A DNA stretch of 64,000 bases from Sphingorhabdus sp. EL138 (GTDB taxonomy: Bacteria; Pseudomonadota; Alphaproteobacteria; Sphingomonadales; Sphingomonadaceae). Made by a program: the position numbers and the translations under genes. This document shows, one piece after another, positions 37,894 through 47,317 of the stretch. Position 1 is the first letter of the stretch, and every line of letters begins with the position of its first letter. The notes beneath the pieces are model-generated. The model was not told the DNA's origin. It saw only the letters and a list, made by a program, of their open reading frames with translations, and searched no databases. The stretch lies in the NCBI RefSeq assembly GCF_945862485.1, contig NZ_CAMAYF010000004.1, positions 1-64,000 of the forward strand, given 5' to 3'.

Positions 37894-39234
37894 TTGGAGC
37901 CGTTAATCGTTATTGTAATGGTGATTTTCGCTTTGTTGGGCGGTCTTGCGCTTGGCTGGTTTGCGGGTAACCGCACTGGTAAGGCAGGGCAGGAAACGAC
38001 CACGCAATTGCGGGCTATGCTGGATCAGGTGGTAGTCGAGCGGGACAGTGCCAAGGACCGCTTTGCGCGGCTTGAAACGAGCCTTGAGGAGCGCGAGCGA
38101 AGCTTTGCCGAGCAAATCGCAGCGCTTGGTGATGCCAAGGAGAATCTGTCCGCACAATTTGGCGAGATTGGGCAGAAGTTATTGGGCGAAGCGCAGGCGG
38201 CATTCCTGCAACGTGCTGACGAACGCTTCCACCAAGCAGGCGAGAAGAATGAGGAAAGGCTGAAGCAATTGCTTGGCCCTGTCGGCGAGAAGCTGAAGGC
38301 CTATGAAGAGCAGGTCGGCAAAATCGAGAAGGACCGGACCGAAGCTTATGGTGATCTGAAGGGTTTAATCGGCGAAATGCGCTTGGGGCAGGAACGTGTG
38401 TCGAGCGTCGCTTCGGGCCTGATGAATTCCTTGCGCAATGCGCCTAAGGCGCGTGGGCGTTGGGGTGAACAGCAGTTGAAGAACGTACTCGAAAGCTGCG
38501 GTTTGTCCGAACATGTCGATTTTGATCTCGAAACCAGCATAGATGTTGGCGATGGTTTACGACTGCGGCCCGACGCGGTCATCCATGTCCCCGGCGGCAG
38601 GACGTTGGTGATCGACGCGAAAGTGTCGTTGAATGACTATCAGGACGCCTTTGACTCGGTGGACGATGATGTGCGTGCAGTTGCCATGACGCGCCACACG
38701 CAATCGATGAAGAACCATATCGATGGCCTGTCGCGCAAAGCCTATTGGGATCAATTTTCCGAAGCGCCCGATTATGTTATCATGTTTGTGCCCGGTGAAC
38801 ATTTCCTCGCGGCCGCGCTGGAGCATGAGCCGCAATTGTGGGACTTTGCCTTTGATAAGAAAGTTCTGTTGGCGACGCCAACAAATTTGGTGGCGATTGC
38901 CCGCACCGTTGCCAGCGTCTGGCGGCAAGAGGGGCTAGCGCGTGAGGCGAAGCAAATCGGGGCGCTTGGTAAGGAAATGTATGACCGCATTGCGGTGGCA
39001 GCACAGCATCTGAAATCGGTCGGCAGCGGACTTTCGTCGGCGGTGAATAATTACAATAAATTCGTCGGAAGTTTTGAACGTAATGTCATTTCGACGGGTC
39101 GGAAATTTGCCGATCTAAACATCGAAACTGGTAAGCGCGAACTGGAAGATATTCCTATGGTTGAGGCTTTGCCGCGTTATGGCGAAGGGGAAACGCCGCA
39201 ACCGATTGAGGACCAACGCGACGCTATTGCCTGA
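37894..39234 (+). CDS. rmuC: RmuC-family DNA recombination protein
   Basis: RmuC-like protein of 446 residues. An N-terminal membrane helix (LIVIVMVIFALLGGLALGWFAG) is followed by a coiled coil at about 30-130. The conserved nuclease-like core comes next: RWGEQQLKNVLE, LRPDAVIHVPGGRTLVIDAKVSLNDY, YVIMFVPGEHFL. Escherichia coli RmuC limits DNA inversions and rearrangements; the biochemical role remains uncertain. The start is TTG at 37894, chosen because GAGGAG at 37882-37887 gives good spacing. It converges on the SpoU methyltransferase gene with a 12-base gap. Confidence 0.92.
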   Translation: MEPLIVIVMVIFALLGGLALGWFAGNRTGKAGQETTTQLRAMLDQVVVERDSAKDRFARLETSLEERERSFAEQIAALGDAKENLSAQFGEIGQKLLGEAQAAFLQRADERFHQAGEKNEERLKQLLGPVGEKLKAYEEQVGKIEKDRTEAYGDLKGLIGEMRLGQERVSSVASGLMNSLRNAPKARGRWGEQQLKNVLESCGLSEHVDFDLETSIDVGDGLRLRPDAVIHVPGGRTLVIDAKVSLNDYQDAFDSVDDDVRAVAMTRHTQSMKNHIDGLSRKAYWDQFSEAPDYVIMFVPGEHFLAAALEHEPQLWDFAFDKKVLLATPTNLVAIARTVASVWRQEGLAREAKQIGALGKEMYDRIAVAAQHLKSVGSGLSSAVNNYNKFVGSFERNVISTGRKFADLNIETGKRELEDIPMVEALPRYGEGETPQPIEDQRDAIA

Positions 39235-39246
39235 GACCTACTGGGC

Positions 39247-40050
39247 TTAGGTATGCCGAAACTGGTTTAGGACCTCATAGGCCATAACTGCGGTCGCGAC
39301 AGCCGCATTTAAGCTGTCCGCTTTGCCACGCATGGGCATTTTGACGCGCAGGTCGCACTCGGCTTCATAATCGTCCGGTAGGCCCTGCGCCTCATTACCT
39401 GTCAGGATGAAGCATGGCGCGGTATAGCAGGCCGCTTGATAGTCGGTATCGGTTTGCAGGCTGGTGCCGACCAATTGGCCTTCGCCCGCCCGCAACCAAG
39501 CCGTGAATTCTTCCCACCGGCATTGCACGACCTTTTGCGTGAAAATGGCCCCCATGCTGGCGCGGACGGACTCAACTGAAAATGGGTCGGTGCAATCATC
39601 AATCAGGATCAGCCCGCCAGCGCCCACGGCATCGCCGGTGCGCAACATCGTGCCAAGATTGCCGGGATCACGCATGGATTGCGCCACAAGCCAGATCGGC
39701 GCTGCCGTCCGGTCCACGTTCGCTAACGCGGTTCCATGGTCCCGATAGACGCCAACCACGGCTTGGGTGTTATCCTTGCCCGACAGTTTCGCCATAATTT
39801 CGGCGCTGGTTTCGATAACATCGCCTTCATTGGCCAGAACTTCGGCCTCTAAAGTTACCTCAAGGTCATGCACTGGCCGATCTTTAACCCGAAACAGCAT
39901 TTCGGGAAGAAATCCAGCCTCCCGCGCTTCGGTCATAATGCGCAGACCTTCGGCAAGAAACAGCCCGGCGCGTTTACGGAGCTTCTTTTCACGAAGCCCG
40001 CGTATTTCCTTTAGCAGCGGATTCGAGAATCCGGTAATTTCACGACGCAT
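39247..40050 (-). CDS. TrmH/SpoU-family RNA 2'-O-methyltransferase
   Basis: SAM-dependent 2'-O-ribose methyltransferase with the SPOUT knot. The N-terminal substrate-binding region (KEIRGLREKKLRKRAGLFLAEGLR) is followed by the catalytic domain with motif 1 (SMRDPGNLGTMLRT), motif 2 (FILTGNEAQGLPDD) and motif 3 (KMPMRGKADSLNAAVATAVMAYE). At 267 residues it resembles the RlmB/TsnR-like group; the target nucleotide is not known. The ATG at 40050 shares a base with the HPr stop, so it is the last gene of the chvI-to-HPr operon. Confidence 0.92.
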   Translation of the reverse strand: MRREITGFSNPLLKEIRGLREKKLRKRAGLFLAEGLRIMTEAREAGFLPEMLFRVKDRPVHDLEVTLEAEVLANEGDVIETSAEIMAKLSGKDNTQAVVGVYRDHGTALANVDRTAAPIWLVAQSMRDPGNLGTMLRTGDAVGAGGLILIDDCTDPFSVESVRASMGAIFTQKVVQCRWEEFTAWLRAGEGQLVGTSLQTDTDYQAACYTAPCFILTGNEAQGLPDDYEAECDLRVKMPMRGKADSLNAAVATAVMAYEVLNQFRHT

Positions 40051-40328
40051 CAATCTTCGCCAAAACCGTCGACAACCAACCCGACCAGCTTTTCTATTGC
40101 GAGTTCGGCCTGTTCACCTTCGACATGAATGATGATTTCGCTACCCTTGGCCGCGCCCAGCATCATTAAACCCATGATAGATGTGCCAGTCACGGATTGA
40201 CCATCTTTCTCGACTTCAACTTTGATACCTTCGGGCAAGCGAGACACGAACGTCACAAACTTGGCGCTAGCGCGGGCGTGGAGGCCCTTTATGTTAACGA
40301 TTGTGACGCTGCGGCTAATCCGTGTCAT
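40050..40328 (-). CDS. ptsH: Phosphocarrier protein HPr (nitrogen-type PTS)
   Basis: Relay protein of the phosphotransferase system, 92 residues. His17 in GLHARASAKF is the phosphoacceptor from enzyme I. Ser50 in TGTSIMGLMMLGAA is the equivalent of Ser46, phosphorylated by HPr kinase, which is encoded two genes upstream. It overlaps the EIIA gene by four bases (ATGA). As no sugar permease (EIIB/EIIC) is present, this is the regulatory, incomplete PTS typical of alphaproteobacteria. Confidence 0.95.
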   Translation of the reverse strand: MTRISRSVTIVNIKGLHARASAKFVTFVSRLPEGIKVEVEKDGQSVTGTSIMGLMMLGAAKGSEIIIHVEGEQAELAIEKLVGLVVDGFGED

Positions 40329-40729
40329 CGTGAAGCTTCAAGCACTTCAGAAGCGACGCTGATATATTTGCGTCCAGCTTCACGCGCGGCTGCCACTGCC
40401 TCTTTTACGTCTAGGTTTTTGCGCGCACTATCGAGGCGGATAAGCATAGGTAGGTTTACGCCCGCGATCACTTCAACACGTCCGCTATCCAGCAAGGAAA
40501 TGGACAGATTTGAGGGTGTTCCGCCGAACAGATCGGATAGGATGATGACGCCCTTACCACTATCGACCTTTTTAATGGCAGCCGCGATTTCATTGCGTCG
40601 TGCTTCCATATCATCATGCGGGCCGATGCAAATGGTCGCGACGTCCTTTTGTGGCCCCACAACATGTTCAAGCGCAACAAGAAACTCGTTCGCCAGTTTG
40701 CCATGCGTGACTAAAATCAAACCGATCAT
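40325..40729 (-). CDS. Mannose-family PTS EIIA protein
   Basis: EIIA of the mannose-fructose-sorbose (EIIA-Man) class, 134 residues. His9 in LILVTHGKLANEFL is the expected phosphorylation site, and LSDLFGGTPSN is a family signature. With no EIIB or EIIC in the cluster it is likely a regulatory output of the incomplete PTS instead of a transporter part. Both ends overlap neighbours by four bases: RapZ upstream and HPr downstream. Confidence 0.93.
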   Translation of the reverse strand: MIGLILVTHGKLANEFLVALEHVVGPQKDVATICIGPHDDMEARRNEIAAAIKKVDSGKGVIILSDLFGGTPSNLSISLLDSGRVEVIAGVNLPMLIRLDSARKNLDVKEAVAAAREAGRKYISVASEVLEASR

Positions 40730-41691
40730 GTGATGTTGCTGCCTTGTCGCGACGTTAATCTGTCTGCGCCGTTAGCAGGCTCTTCCAGCGCGTCAATTGG
40801 TCTTGATGTCAGATCGCGATGCGCCACCTTCAAGGCAAAGCCATCCGCACGCAACCAAGTGCCAAAAGTTTCCGCAACATGCACAGACCGGTGCCGCCCA
40901 CCTGTGCACCCAAAGGCAATATTGACATAAGCCTTCCCCTGCGCGTCGTAGAGCGGCAGTAGGAACTGCAGGAGGTCGCGGATTTTCTGCAGGGCTTCAT
41001 CATATTTCGGATCGGCGGCAACATAATCGGCAACCGCCGCATCCAGCCCCGTCATAGGCCGCAAATTACCATCCCAATGCGGGTTTCGTAAAAAACGCAA
41101 GTCAAATACCAGGTCGGCATTGTGCGGGACTCCGCGGGAAAATCCGAAGCTAGATACCGTGATGTTAGAATGCGGTGACGTATCGCTGCTGAACTGTTCG
41201 CGGATGACAACCTGCAAATCATGCGCCGACAGTTTGCTAGTATCAATGACGGCCTCCGCCCATCGGCGAAAAGGCTGCATCACACTGCGGTCAATCGCAA
41301 TGCCGTCCATCGCGGGCCGGTCTTGCGCCATGGGATGACGGCGACGGGTTTCGGCGTAGCGACGTTCAATTTCGACGCCCGCGCAATCCAAAAACAGCGT
41401 CATTATTTCGAGATTAGGTTGCGCCTGCAGCTTCTTGATTTGCCGGATCAACGCTTCTGCATCAAAGCCGCGCGTTCGGCTATCAAAGCCCAGCGCCAGA
41501 GGAATATTTGGGCCACTCTCACCGCCCGACGCGGGAATTTTAAGCAATTGGCCTGCCAGCTTGATTGGGAAATTGTCGACTGTTTCCCAGCCCAGGTCTT
41601 CTAGCGTTTTCAGCGCGGTTGTCTTACCTGCGCCGGACACACCGGTGATCAAGAGTATTTTCTGGGGTTCGGACGCTGTGTTCTGGGTCAC
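40726..41691 (-). CDS. rapZ: RapZ-type P-loop nucleotide-binding protein
   Basis: RapZ (YvcJ/YhbJ) family protein of 321 residues. The N-terminal P-loop domain has Walker A GVSGAGKT, and the C-terminal domain contains FGCTGGRHRSVHVAE. In enterobacteria RapZ binds small RNAs controlling glucosamine-6-phosphate synthase; in other bacteria its partner is unclear. Position between hprK and EIIA, with four-base overlaps at both ends, ties it here to PTS signalling. The 30-residue C-terminal tail is variable. Confidence 0.95.
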   Translation of the reverse strand: MTQNTASEPQKILLITGVSGAGKTTALKTLEDLGWETVDNFPIKLAGQLLKIPASGGESGPNIPLALGFDSRTRGFDAEALIRQIKKLQAQPNLEIMTLFLDCAGVEIERRYAETRRRHPMAQDRPAMDGIAIDRSVMQPFRRWAEAVIDTSKLSAHDLQVVIREQFSSDTSPHSNITVSSFGFSRGVPHNADLVFDLRFLRNPHWDGNLRPMTGLDAAVADYVAADPKYDEALQKIRDLLQFLLPLYDAQGKAYVNIAFGCTGGRHRSVHVAETFGTWLRADGFALKVAHRDLTSRPIDALEEPANGADRLTSRQGSNIT

Positions 41692-42164
41692 ATCATTTCG
41701 CTTTCGTTAAACGCGGCGACCGTGTTTGCCACTGGGTGCAATTCAGCGTCAATGACCGACTTCAGTGCCCATTCCACCTTTAATACACTGCTCGCCTGAA
41801 ATGGATCCAGCTTGAACATAGGCACCGAGTAACCCGCTATGGTTATGCTTTGATACTTCGGCGGCATGCGGTCCACATCCTGTGCCAATTCGACGATGAG
41901 GCGCAATGGCGCGGAAGGAACGAAATCCGTGGGGCATATCCCGATGCCGCGCACTTCGATTTTCCCCGCTATATTTGGTGCACAAGCCAGTTGTGGCAAA
42001 GCATTGATTTCTTCGATGTGCAATATATCGTCGCATATCAATTTTGCTCCATGGTCAATCAGGCGAAGCGCCAGGTCCGATTTCCCACTACCAGACGGTC
42101 CAAGTAACAGCACTCCGTTCCCGTCAATGGCAACGGCGCTACCATGCACCATTTCCGCCATCAT
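41688..42164 (-). CDS. hprK: HPr kinase/phosphorylase (short alphaproteobacterial form)
   Basis: Bifunctional enzyme that phosphorylates and dephosphorylates HPr on the regulatory serine. Only the catalytic half is present, as usual in alphaproteobacteria: 158 residues against about 310 in Firmicutes. Walker A is GPSGSGKS (22-29), followed by CDDILH and the signature GKIEVRGIGI. The ATG at 42164 overlaps the chvG stop (ATGA). The frame is open further upstream to 42206 but would run into chvG. Confidence 0.92.
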   Translation of the reverse strand: MMAEMVHGSAVAIDGNGVLLLGPSGSGKSDLALRLIDHGAKLICDDILHIEEINALPQLACAPNIAGKIEVRGIGICPTDFVPSAPLRLIVELAQDVDRMPPKYQSITIAGYSVPMFKLDPFQASSVLKVEWALKSVIDAELHPVANTVAAFNESEMM

Positions 42165-43741
42165 CGCGTTGCCGCAGCGGCGCAGGGCAGTGCGATTTCG
42201 AAGCATGCCCCGCCTTTGCCATCAACCCGGTCGCGCACGCCAATGCGCCCATGATGCCCCTCGATAATTGTGCGCGCAATGGCAAGGCCAAGCCCGCTAT
42301 GCTTTCCGAAATTTTCCGTCGCTGGCCGTTCGCTGTGGAAACGTCGAAAAATGGCCTCCCGATCTTGTGGAGGAACGCCGGGGCCTTCATCGCTAATCCG
42401 GATGATGACATCGTCATCGGCCAGAGTGGCGGATATTTCCACAACGGCCCCCCGGGGCGAGAAAGACACAGCATTGTCGATCAAGTTGGTCAACATTCGT
42501 TCAAGACGCACATCTTCACCCATAACTGTCGCAATTTTCCGGCGTGGCCGCGCAAAGGCAATATTGACGTTTTTGTCGCTGCCCCGATCTTCGCGGGCCT
42601 GAAGCAATTGTTCGATCATATCGCCAAGATCGATGGGTTCAAACTTCGCTTTGGCCAGCTGCGAATCCACACGGCTCGCGTCCGAAATGTCGCTGATCAG
42701 GCGATCCATGCGCTGGACGTCGGCTTTTGCGACATCCATTAATTGTTTGCGCAATGTTGGATCTTCAATCCGCTCTGCGCCGTCCAGTGCCGACCGCAAA
42801 GATGCCAACGGATTTTTAATCTCATGTGCGACATCGGCAGCAAAGGCTTCTGTGGCATCGATGCGTTGGCGCAGCGCGATGCTCATATCCGATAGCGCGC
42901 GGGCCAACATACCAATTTCGTCGCGGCGTGAGGGCAGGCGGGGAACGGTAACCTCTTGCGCGCGACCAAGCCGCACCTTCACAGCAGCGCGGGCCAGATG
43001 GCGCAAGGGACGGATGATTGTGCGGGCGAGAAATACGGAGAGCAGAACGCCGATGCCAAGCGCAAACAAGAAAAACATACCGACGTTGAAGCGCTCTGCC
43101 CGGACGAACAAACGGATGTCGCGTTCATTGGCGGTGGTCAGCACAGTAAAGCCTTGGTCGCCCGACGTTGAGGCTGCGCTAATCATGTGCGTGAGGTCGG
43201 GCGCAAAGCGGACCACCGAAGAAGCTTTGGAAGGCGTTGCCGCGCGAATTTCAGACCATGCGGAAGAGATATCCTCTGCGGGTTCTTCATAGCGCTGCAG
43301 CTTGGTCGCGCCGACGAGGAAATCGAATAGGACATCGATCCAGCGTGCCGCAATTTTGGGCCAAGGTTCACTGTCGGGGTCGCGAAAGACATAAGTGGGT
43401 GCACGGCCCGCAAAGCTGTCCAATATCTTCTTACCATTTTGGTCGTAAACGCGGATCCGCGAACCGTTTAATTGTCCGAATTTGGCGATATAATCGTCCC
43501 TCTTTTCCGTGGCGATAAGTGGCAGGCTGGAAACCAGGAAACTGGCCTGAACGCGGGCTGCGTTTTCGCGCTCTGCTATCAACCGGACGCGATAGCTGTC
43601 GAGGAAAAACAGACCAGCGCCCAGCAAAGCAAGTACGAACAGGTTAACGGCAAGTATTCGGGCGGTCAGTGATAACCCCCGGCTCCATCCCAGCTGCAGA
43701 TCAGCGGGTTCAGCTGTCTGCGAAGCGATATCCAGCCCCAT
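42161..43741 (-). CDS. chvG: Sensor histidine kinase ChvG
   Basis: Inner-membrane sensor kinase of the ChvG/ChvI system, which in rhizobia, Agrobacterium and Caulobacter responds to acid and cell-envelope stress. It has TM1 ([23 protein letters not shown]), a periplasmic sensor loop, TM2 ([22 protein letters not shown]), HAMP, and HisKA with the acceptor His in [19 protein letters not shown]. The HATPase domain shows [20 protein letters not shown] and [12 protein letters not shown]. The ATG at 43741 gives 526 residues and already overlaps the chvI end by 32 bases; upstream starts would overlap more. Confidence 0.93.
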   Translation of the reverse strand: MGLDIASQTAEPADLQLGWSRGLSLTARILAVNLFVLALLGAGLFFLDSYRVRLIAERENAARVQASFLVSSLPLIATEKRDDYIAKFGQLNGSRIRVYDQNGKKILDSFAGRAPTYVFRDPDSEPWPKIAARWIDVLFDFLVGATKLQRYEEPAEDISSAWSEIRAATPSKASSVVRFAPDLTHMISAASTSGDQGFTVLTTANERDIRLFVRAERFNVGMFFLFALGIGVLLSVFLARTIIRPLRHLARAAVKVRLGRAQEVTVPRLPSRRDEIGMLARALSDMSIALRQRIDATEAFAADVAHEIKNPLASLRSALDGAERIEDPTLRKQLMDVAKADVQRMDRLISDISDASRVDSQLAKAKFEPIDLGDMIEQLLQAREDRGSDKNVNIAFARPRRKIATVMGEDVRLERMLTNLIDNAVSFSPRGAVVEISATLADDDVIIRISDEGPGVPPQDREAIFRRFHSERPATENFGKHSGLGLAIARTIIEGHHGRIGVRDRVDGKGGACFEIALPCAAAATR

Positions 43742-44417
43742 AAAGCGTATCAATAGCGGTGAATTCAGGGTCAATTTCACGGAATTTGCGCCGGAGCCGT
43801 TTAATATGGCTGTCAATGGTGCGGTCATCGACATAGACGTCGTCCTGATAGGCAGCATCCATCAATTGATCACGGGTGCGCACGACGCCTGGTCGATTGG
43901 CCAATGCCTCAAGGATCATAAACTCTGTCACCGTAAGTGTAAGTGGCCTTCCATCCCATCTGACGTGATGCCGTGCCGGATCCATTTCCAGCTTGCCGCG
44001 CACCATAGGTTCTGGTTCGGGCTCGGCTTCGCCATTGCCGGTGACCTTGTCATAGGTTGCGCGTCGCAAAATCGCCTTTACCCGCGCAATCAACAGCCGT
44101 TGCGAAAATGGCTTGGTTATATAGTCATCAGCACCCATTGCGAGGCCAAGTGCCTCGTCCAGTTCCTCATCCTTTGATGTGAGGAAGATAACGGGCATTT
44201 CACTTTTTTCGCGCAGCCGCCGCAGCAGCTCCAACCCGTCCATCCGCGGCATTTTAATGTCAAAAATGCCAAGATCTGCGGGATTTTCGAACAATGCTTT
44301 TAAAGCAGTTTCACCGTCCGAATAAATCCGCGTCACATACCCTTCGGCCTGCATCGCAATCGATACAGAGGTCAGGATGTTCCGGTCGTCATCAACCAAG
44401 GCGATATTGGCGCTCAT
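43710..44417 (-). CDS. chvI: Response regulator ChvI
   Basis: OmpR-class DNA-binding regulator paired with ChvG. The receiver domain has Asp9/Asp10/Asp11 and the phosphoacceptor Asp53 ([12 protein letters not shown]), then Thr in FLTSKDE and Lys in DDYITKPF. The winged-helix output domain (about 135-235) ends with [10 protein letters not shown]. Length 235 residues. It is the first gene of the chvI-chvG-hprK-rapZ-EIIA-HPr-SpoU run and diverges from pckA over about 190 bases. In rhizobia ChvI affects central carbon genes, so joint control of pckA is possible but inferred. Confidence 0.95.
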   Translation of the reverse strand: MSANIALVDDDRNILTSVSIAMQAEGYVTRIYSDGETALKALFENPADLGIFDIKMPRMDGLELLRRLREKSEMPVIFLTSKDEELDEALGLAMGADDYITKPFSQRLLIARVKAILRRATYDKVTGNGEAEPEPEPMVRGKLEMDPARHHVRWDGRPLTLTVTEFMILEALANRPGVVRTRDQLMDAAYQDDVYVDDRTIDSHIKRLRRKFREIDPEFTAIDTLYGAGYRFADS

Positions 44418-44607
44418 AACTCAACTATAGGGTGGCAACGTCGGGGGTTCAATCTATTGCTCATTCTACGCAAAGTCTGTCGTGGATAACCTGTGTCTTG
44501 CAAAATGATGCGCCCTCTATTTGACCTTCTATGATGCATCGTATACCGGCGGCGACTTCACACTGCATACGTATGCACTAGATTCGCAACTTTTGCCGGA
44601 GCATTTA

Positions 44608-46209
44608 ATGTCGACACCACTGAATATCTCACTTTCGCAACAGGGTTTCGGCACGGATGCGACATTGTTTTGTAACCTAGGCACGGCGCCGTTGGTAGAG
44701 GCTGCTTTGGCCAATGCAGAAGGCATTTTGTCCAAGGATGGTCCGCTTGTTGTCAAAACCGGCACGCATACAGGCCGGTCCGCGAAGGACAAGTATATCG
44801 TCCGCGATGCCGAAACCGAAAATAGCATCTGGTGGGGCAAAACCAACGTCGCCATGGACCCTGCACATTTCGCCGCGCTGAAGGAAGATTTCATTGCGGC
44901 GCTTGGTGGTAAAGACAAATTATACGTCGCGGACCTGTTCGGCGGGTCGCAGCCTGAGCATCGTGTCAACGTTCGCGTCATCAACGAATTTGCGTGGCAT
45001 AACCTGTTCATTCGCACCTTGCTGGTGCGCCCAACGCCACAGGAATTGGCCAGCTTCGTACCCGAATATACCATCATTGATTTGCCAAGCTTCCGCGCTG
45101 ATCCTGCGCGACATGGTTGCCGCAGCGAGACGGTGATTGCGGTCAATTTCTCCGAAAAGCTGATCCTCATTGGTGGCACCGCTTATGCTGGTGAAATGAA
45201 GAAATCCGTGTTCGGCATCCTCAATTATCTGCTGCCGGTAAAGGGCGTGATGCCGATGCATTGCTCCGCCAATATTGGTGCGGATGGCCATACTGCCGTG
45301 TTTTTTGGCTTGTCAGGCACCGGTAAAACTACCCTGTCGGCTGACGCCAGCCGCACGTTGATTGGCGATGACGAGCATGGCTGGTCCGACACCGCCGTCT
45401 TCAACTTTGAAGGTGGTTGCTACGCCAAAATGATCCGCTTGTCGCCCGAGGCAGAGCCTGAAATTTTCGCCACCACCAAGCGGTTTGGTACTGTGCTCGA
45501 AAATGTCGTCATTGACCCCGAAACGCGGGAATTGGATTTTGACGATAATAGCCTCGCCGAAAACAGCCGTGGTTCGTACCCCATCGAATACATTCCGAAC
45601 ACTTCGGAAAAGAATATGGGTCCTGTGCCAAACACGATTATCTTCCTGACCGCTGATGCCTATGGCGTATTGCCTCCAATTGCGCGGTTGACGCCAGATC
45701 AGGCGATGTATCACTTCCTTTCAGGCTATACTGCACGTGTTGCCGGGACCGAAATTGGCGTTACCGAACCGGAGGCAACATTCTCCACCTGCTTTGGCGC
45801 GCCCTTCATGCCGCGTCACCCCAGCGTGTATGGCAATTTGTTGAAAGAGCGTATCGCCAAGGGCAATGTGCAATGCTGGTTGGTCAACACCGGCTGGACC
45901 GGTGGCAAGGCCACAATGCCGGGTATCAGCCGCATGCCGATTAAGGCCACACGTGCGCTGTTGAACGCGGCGCTAGATGGCAGCCTGAACAATGCCGAAT
46001 TCCGCAACGACCCGAACTTCGGCTTTGAATTTCCGGTTGCTGTGCCGGGCGTTGACAGTGGCATCCTTGATCCGCGTGCGGCATGGACCGACAGCGCCGA
46101 ATATGATGTGACCGCGCAAAAACTGGCACAGCAATTCATTGATAACTTCGCGCAATTTGCCGATCATGTTGATGAAGGTGTAAGGCAGTCGGCACCTAAA
46201 GTTCCTTAA
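44608..46209 (+). CDS. pckA: Phosphoenolpyruvate carboxykinase (ATP)
   Basis: Gluconeogenic enzyme converting oxaloacetate and ATP to PEP, CO2 and ADP. The kinase P-loop is [13 protein letters not shown] near residue 235, with HCSANIG just before it and SYPIEYIPN near 330. TGRSAKDKY near residue 55 and FSACFG-like [13 protein letters not shown] complete the pattern. The ATG at 44608 follows CGGAG and gives 533 residues, a normal length; the 29-residue upstream extension is not conserved. Alphaproteobacteria often have pckA divergent from chvI, as here. Confidence 0.96.
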   Translation: MSTPLNISLSQQGFGTDATLFCNLGTAPLVEAALANAEGILSKDGPLVVKTGTHTGRSAKDKYIVRDAETENSIWWGKTNVAMDPAHFAALKEDFIAALGGKDKLYVADLFGGSQPEHRVNVRVINEFAWHNLFIRTLLVRPTPQELASFVPEYTIIDLPSFRADPARHGCRSETVIAVNFSEKLILIGGTAYAGEMKKSVFGILNYLLPVKGVMPMHCSANIGADGHTAVFFGLSGTGKTTLSADASRTLIGDDEHGWSDTAVFNFEGGCYAKMIRLSPEAEPEIFATTKRFGTVLENVVIDPETRELDFDDNSLAENSRGSYPIEYIPNTSEKNMGPVPNTIIFLTADAYGVLPPIARLTPDQAMYHFLSGYTARVAGTEIGVTEPEATFSTCFGAPFMPRHPSVYGNLLKERIAKGNVQCWLVNTGWTGGKATMPGISRMPIKATRALLNAALDGSLNNAEFRNDPNFGFEFPVAVPGVDSGILDPRAAWTDSAEYDVTAQKLAQQFIDNFAQFADHVDEGVRQSAPKVP

Positions 46210-46212
46210 TCC

Positions 46213-46244
46213 GTCCGGATCAGCCGGACCAGTTGGAAGTCCGG
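46213..46244 (+). other. Three-part GTCCGG/CCGGAC repeat in front of an unknown gene
   Basis: CCGGAC at 46224-46229 can pair with GTCCGG on its left (46213-46218, five-base loop) or with GTCCGG on its right (46239-46244, nine-base loop). The right-hand partner lies between the probable Shine-Dalgarno GGAAG (46235-46239) and the ATG at 46248. The two hairpins exclude each other, so folding could affect translation of the downstream gene or simply mark the pckA 3' end. Each stem is only six base pairs, so chance is possible. Confidence 0.4.
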
Positions 46245-46247
46245 ATG

Positions 46248-46700
46248 ATGTCCCATTTTGAAGTGCGCTTGTTTCACGATGATGCGTCGATAGTCGCCAT
46301 TGGCGAGGGGCTCTTGGCCGCCACTTTGCCGCGTGAAGCATGGACGCATGAGGCGCATTTGGCGGCGTGCTGCTGGCTACTGCTTGATCGGCCGGACATT
46401 ACTATAGAACGCGAACTGCCTGCGATTATTTCGGCGTACAACATTGCGAGCGGCGGCGTGAATGACGATAGCCAAGGCTATCATGAAACGATTACGCAGG
46501 TTTATATTGCGGCAGTGAAGGCGCATCTTTGTGAGGAGGGATGCGACATGCCGCTGTATGCAGTGGTGAATAGATTGTTGCTATCAAATCGGGGAAGCCG
46601 GGACTTGCCGCTTCACTTTTATTCAAAAGAGCACTTGTTTTCGGTGCCAGCACGGCGAAGCTTCGTTGCCCCTGATCGTGCTAGCCTCGATCAGATGTAG
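46248..46700 (+). CDS. Conserved-looking hypothetical protein
   Basis: I do not recognise the family. The protein has 150 residues from ATG 46248, which is best spaced from GGAAG at 46235-46239; the adjacent ATG at 46245 is an alternative. It is predicted soluble, rich in His, Trp and Cys, with notable segments AWTHEAHLAACCWLLLDRP, NDDSQGYHETITQVYI and LPLHFYSKEHLFSVPARR. The HEAHLA and GYHETIT segments, with repeated His and Glu, suggest a helical protein with a possible metal or ligand site, but this is only a pattern impression. It follows pckA on the same strand. Confidence 0.65.
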   Translation: MSHFEVRLFHDDASIVAIGEGLLAATLPREAWTHEAHLAACCWLLLDRPDITIERELPAIISAYNIASGGVNDDSQGYHETITQVYIAAVKAHLCEEGCDMPLYAVVNRLLLSNRGSRDLPLHFYSKEHLFSVPARRSFVAPDRASLDQM

Positions 46701-46804
46701 CCGTCAGGCCTGCTGCAGACAGAAGCGTTCCACACCAAATGCCGGCCATAATTCACATGGCGGACCTCACCCAAGCCAACAGAAATGCTGAGTTCGTTTG
46801 GCCG

Positions 46805-47038
46805 TTACCCCTGCAATTTTTTGCCCGTAAAGACGGTCAGGACGGACAATATAACGAACATTGCGACTTGATAGGCAAGGGTGATGGGCAGGAAATAGTC
46901 CGCTACGCCGATAATTAATGCGGCAAGGCCAACCCACAGAAGGTAGCGACCCCGCGCAACCAATTCTGCAAATGTGAGGAAAAGCCCAAGCGAAAGCCAG
47001 AACCAATGCGTTGATATTGTGTCGAGCCATTCTGCCAT
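46805..47038 (-). CDS. Short NfeD-like membrane protein, probably truncated
   Basis: A 77-residue protein with two hydrophobic hairpins (FWLSLGLFLTFAELVA, YLLWVGLAALIIGVADYFLPI, AYQVAMFVILSVLTVF) resembling the membrane part of NfeD-family proteins, which normally continue into a soluble OB-fold domain (about 140-150 residues in total). Here a TAA stop falls right after TGKKLQG. The same frame is open again downstream to 46691, and includes GEVRHVNYGRHLVWNAS, which is loosely like an OB-fold remnant. The gene may be a relic, a shortened protein, or an unrelated small membrane protein. No SPFH/stomatin partner is adjacent. Confidence 0.55.
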   Translation of the reverse strand: MAEWLDTISTHWFWLSLGLFLTFAELVARGRYLLWVGLAALIIGVADYFLPITLAYQVAMFVILSVLTVFTGKKLQG

Positions 47039-47317
47039 TTTTTTGTCCTATATTGTTACGTTCGAGACCGCAAATGTTACTCAAGAGTTCGTTCCTAACC
47101 TTGTTCATCCCACTGCGATCATGATCGCTAACAGGGCCGTTGGTCGAGATCAGCGACGTTTGCCGAAGCGGAAGATTTTATTGTGGCGAACCGAGGTGGC
47201 GTGCAGCGATTTAAGTGTCGCATGATTGAATCGATGCATGTAGAGGAAGTGATATTGACGATAGAGCGTTCCCGACATGCGACGGGTGACGCGATATCCT
47301 AATTCGGAGCGATAAAT

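Noticed and set aside
44529-45179. Open frame of 216 codons on the minus strand
   Set aside because: Antisense to pckA, with Ser-rich shadow composition and no start-site signals.
46767-47108. 113-codon frame on the minus strand
   Set aside because: It is in another frame over the NfeD-like gene; the hydrophobic, family-like translation is the 77-codon frame instead.
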